From Paulinella micropora (Eukaryota; Cercozoa; Imbricatea; Euglyphida), in the NCBI GenBank assembly GCA_009731375.1, contig BJOX01000013.1, positions 1,124,589 through 1,188,588 of the forward strand: a stretch of DNA of 64,000 nucleotides, in the 5' to 3' direction. The stretch's first letter is position 1. Every line of letters starts with the position of its first letter. A model generated the notes under the pieces. The model had not been told where the DNA came from and did not search any database. It worked only from the letters and a program-made list of their open reading frames with translations. A program made the translations under genes and the position numbers. Below, in pieces: positions 63,969-64,000 of the stretch.

Positions 63969-64000
63969 CATACATACATACATACATACATACATGCATA
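63595..64000. repeat. (GATA)n and (CATA)n arrays, intron at window end
   Basis: GATA array 63660-63773. Two similar segments, GxTTTTTTGAxTATGCCxGxCxxTGGxATATTTTTC, lie at 63780-63815 and 63873-63913. CATA array at the end. Confidence 0.9.

Overview
ORGANISM AND SEQUENCE QUALITY. The window is nuclear DNA of a eukaryote, most likely a unicellular alga or other protist. Short GC-rich, cysteine-rich exons with GT...AG borders are scattered through introns made almost entirely of microsatellites such as (CTAT)n, (CATA)n, (GA)n, (CT)n, (CTT)n and (CAA)n. I cannot name the species. The assembly has many N gaps, often beside poly-G, poly-C or microsatellite runs. Several long coding stretches, both host and viral, carry one-base frameshifts or isolated stops. 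Each lesion may therefore be real decay or a consensus error.

LAYOUT. (1) 35-400, minus strand: end of a PIF/Harbinger (HARBI1)-like transposase exon. (2) About 3.4-43.8 kb, plus strand: a large split gene for a Patched/NPC1-type RND membrane protein. It has a long cysteine-rich ectodomain, a sterol-sensing-like domain with a GVDD motif (exon ending at 14912) and a second RND half (40.4-42.9 kb). (3) 16128-37444: a 21.3-kb Polinton/Maverick-like (polinton-like virus) provirus inside one intron of that gene. It has 147-bp terminal inverted repeats and a 6-bp target duplication, TATCAA. (4) About 44-52.5 kb: microsatellites, several small inverted-repeat elements and exon-like islands of unknown product. 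(5) About 53-64 kb, plus strand: exons of a second host gene whose later exons resemble the ankyrin-repeat region of TRP-type channels. It runs off the right edge.

THE PROVIRUS. It is AT-rich and gene-dense, unlike its surroundings. Left to right: a zinc-finger-like small protein, a PolB-like fragment, a small basic protein, a protein-primed family B DNA polymerase, a DCL/DUF3223-type protein (minus) and a broken ORF. Then comes a minus-strand block: virion surface protein, major capsid protein, penton-like minor capsid protein, adenovirus-type maturation protease, proline-rich coiled-coil protein, small basic pVI/pX-like protein, FtsK/HerA packaging ATPase, unknown protein, two-TM protein and a long fibre with an S74 chaperone domain. 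The right end has an acidic/basic protein, an RVE integrase, a GIY-YIG nuclease and a frameshifted charged protein. Replication, integration, packaging, maturation and capsid functions are all represented.

MAIN POINTS FOR A SECOND LOOK. A 20-bp palindrome of fixed design (ATCTC-M-AA, four free bases, TT-K-GAGAT) occurs four times within 1.7 kb of the provirus. Three copies lie in frame in two structural genes, each encoding LQxVGD. The fourth looks like a clean insertion into one of two duplicated intergenic modules and has a compensated arm change. Also notable are a hairpin inside each provirus terminus, a second polymerase relic, and widespread tandem duplication of exon-plus-intron fragments in both host genes.
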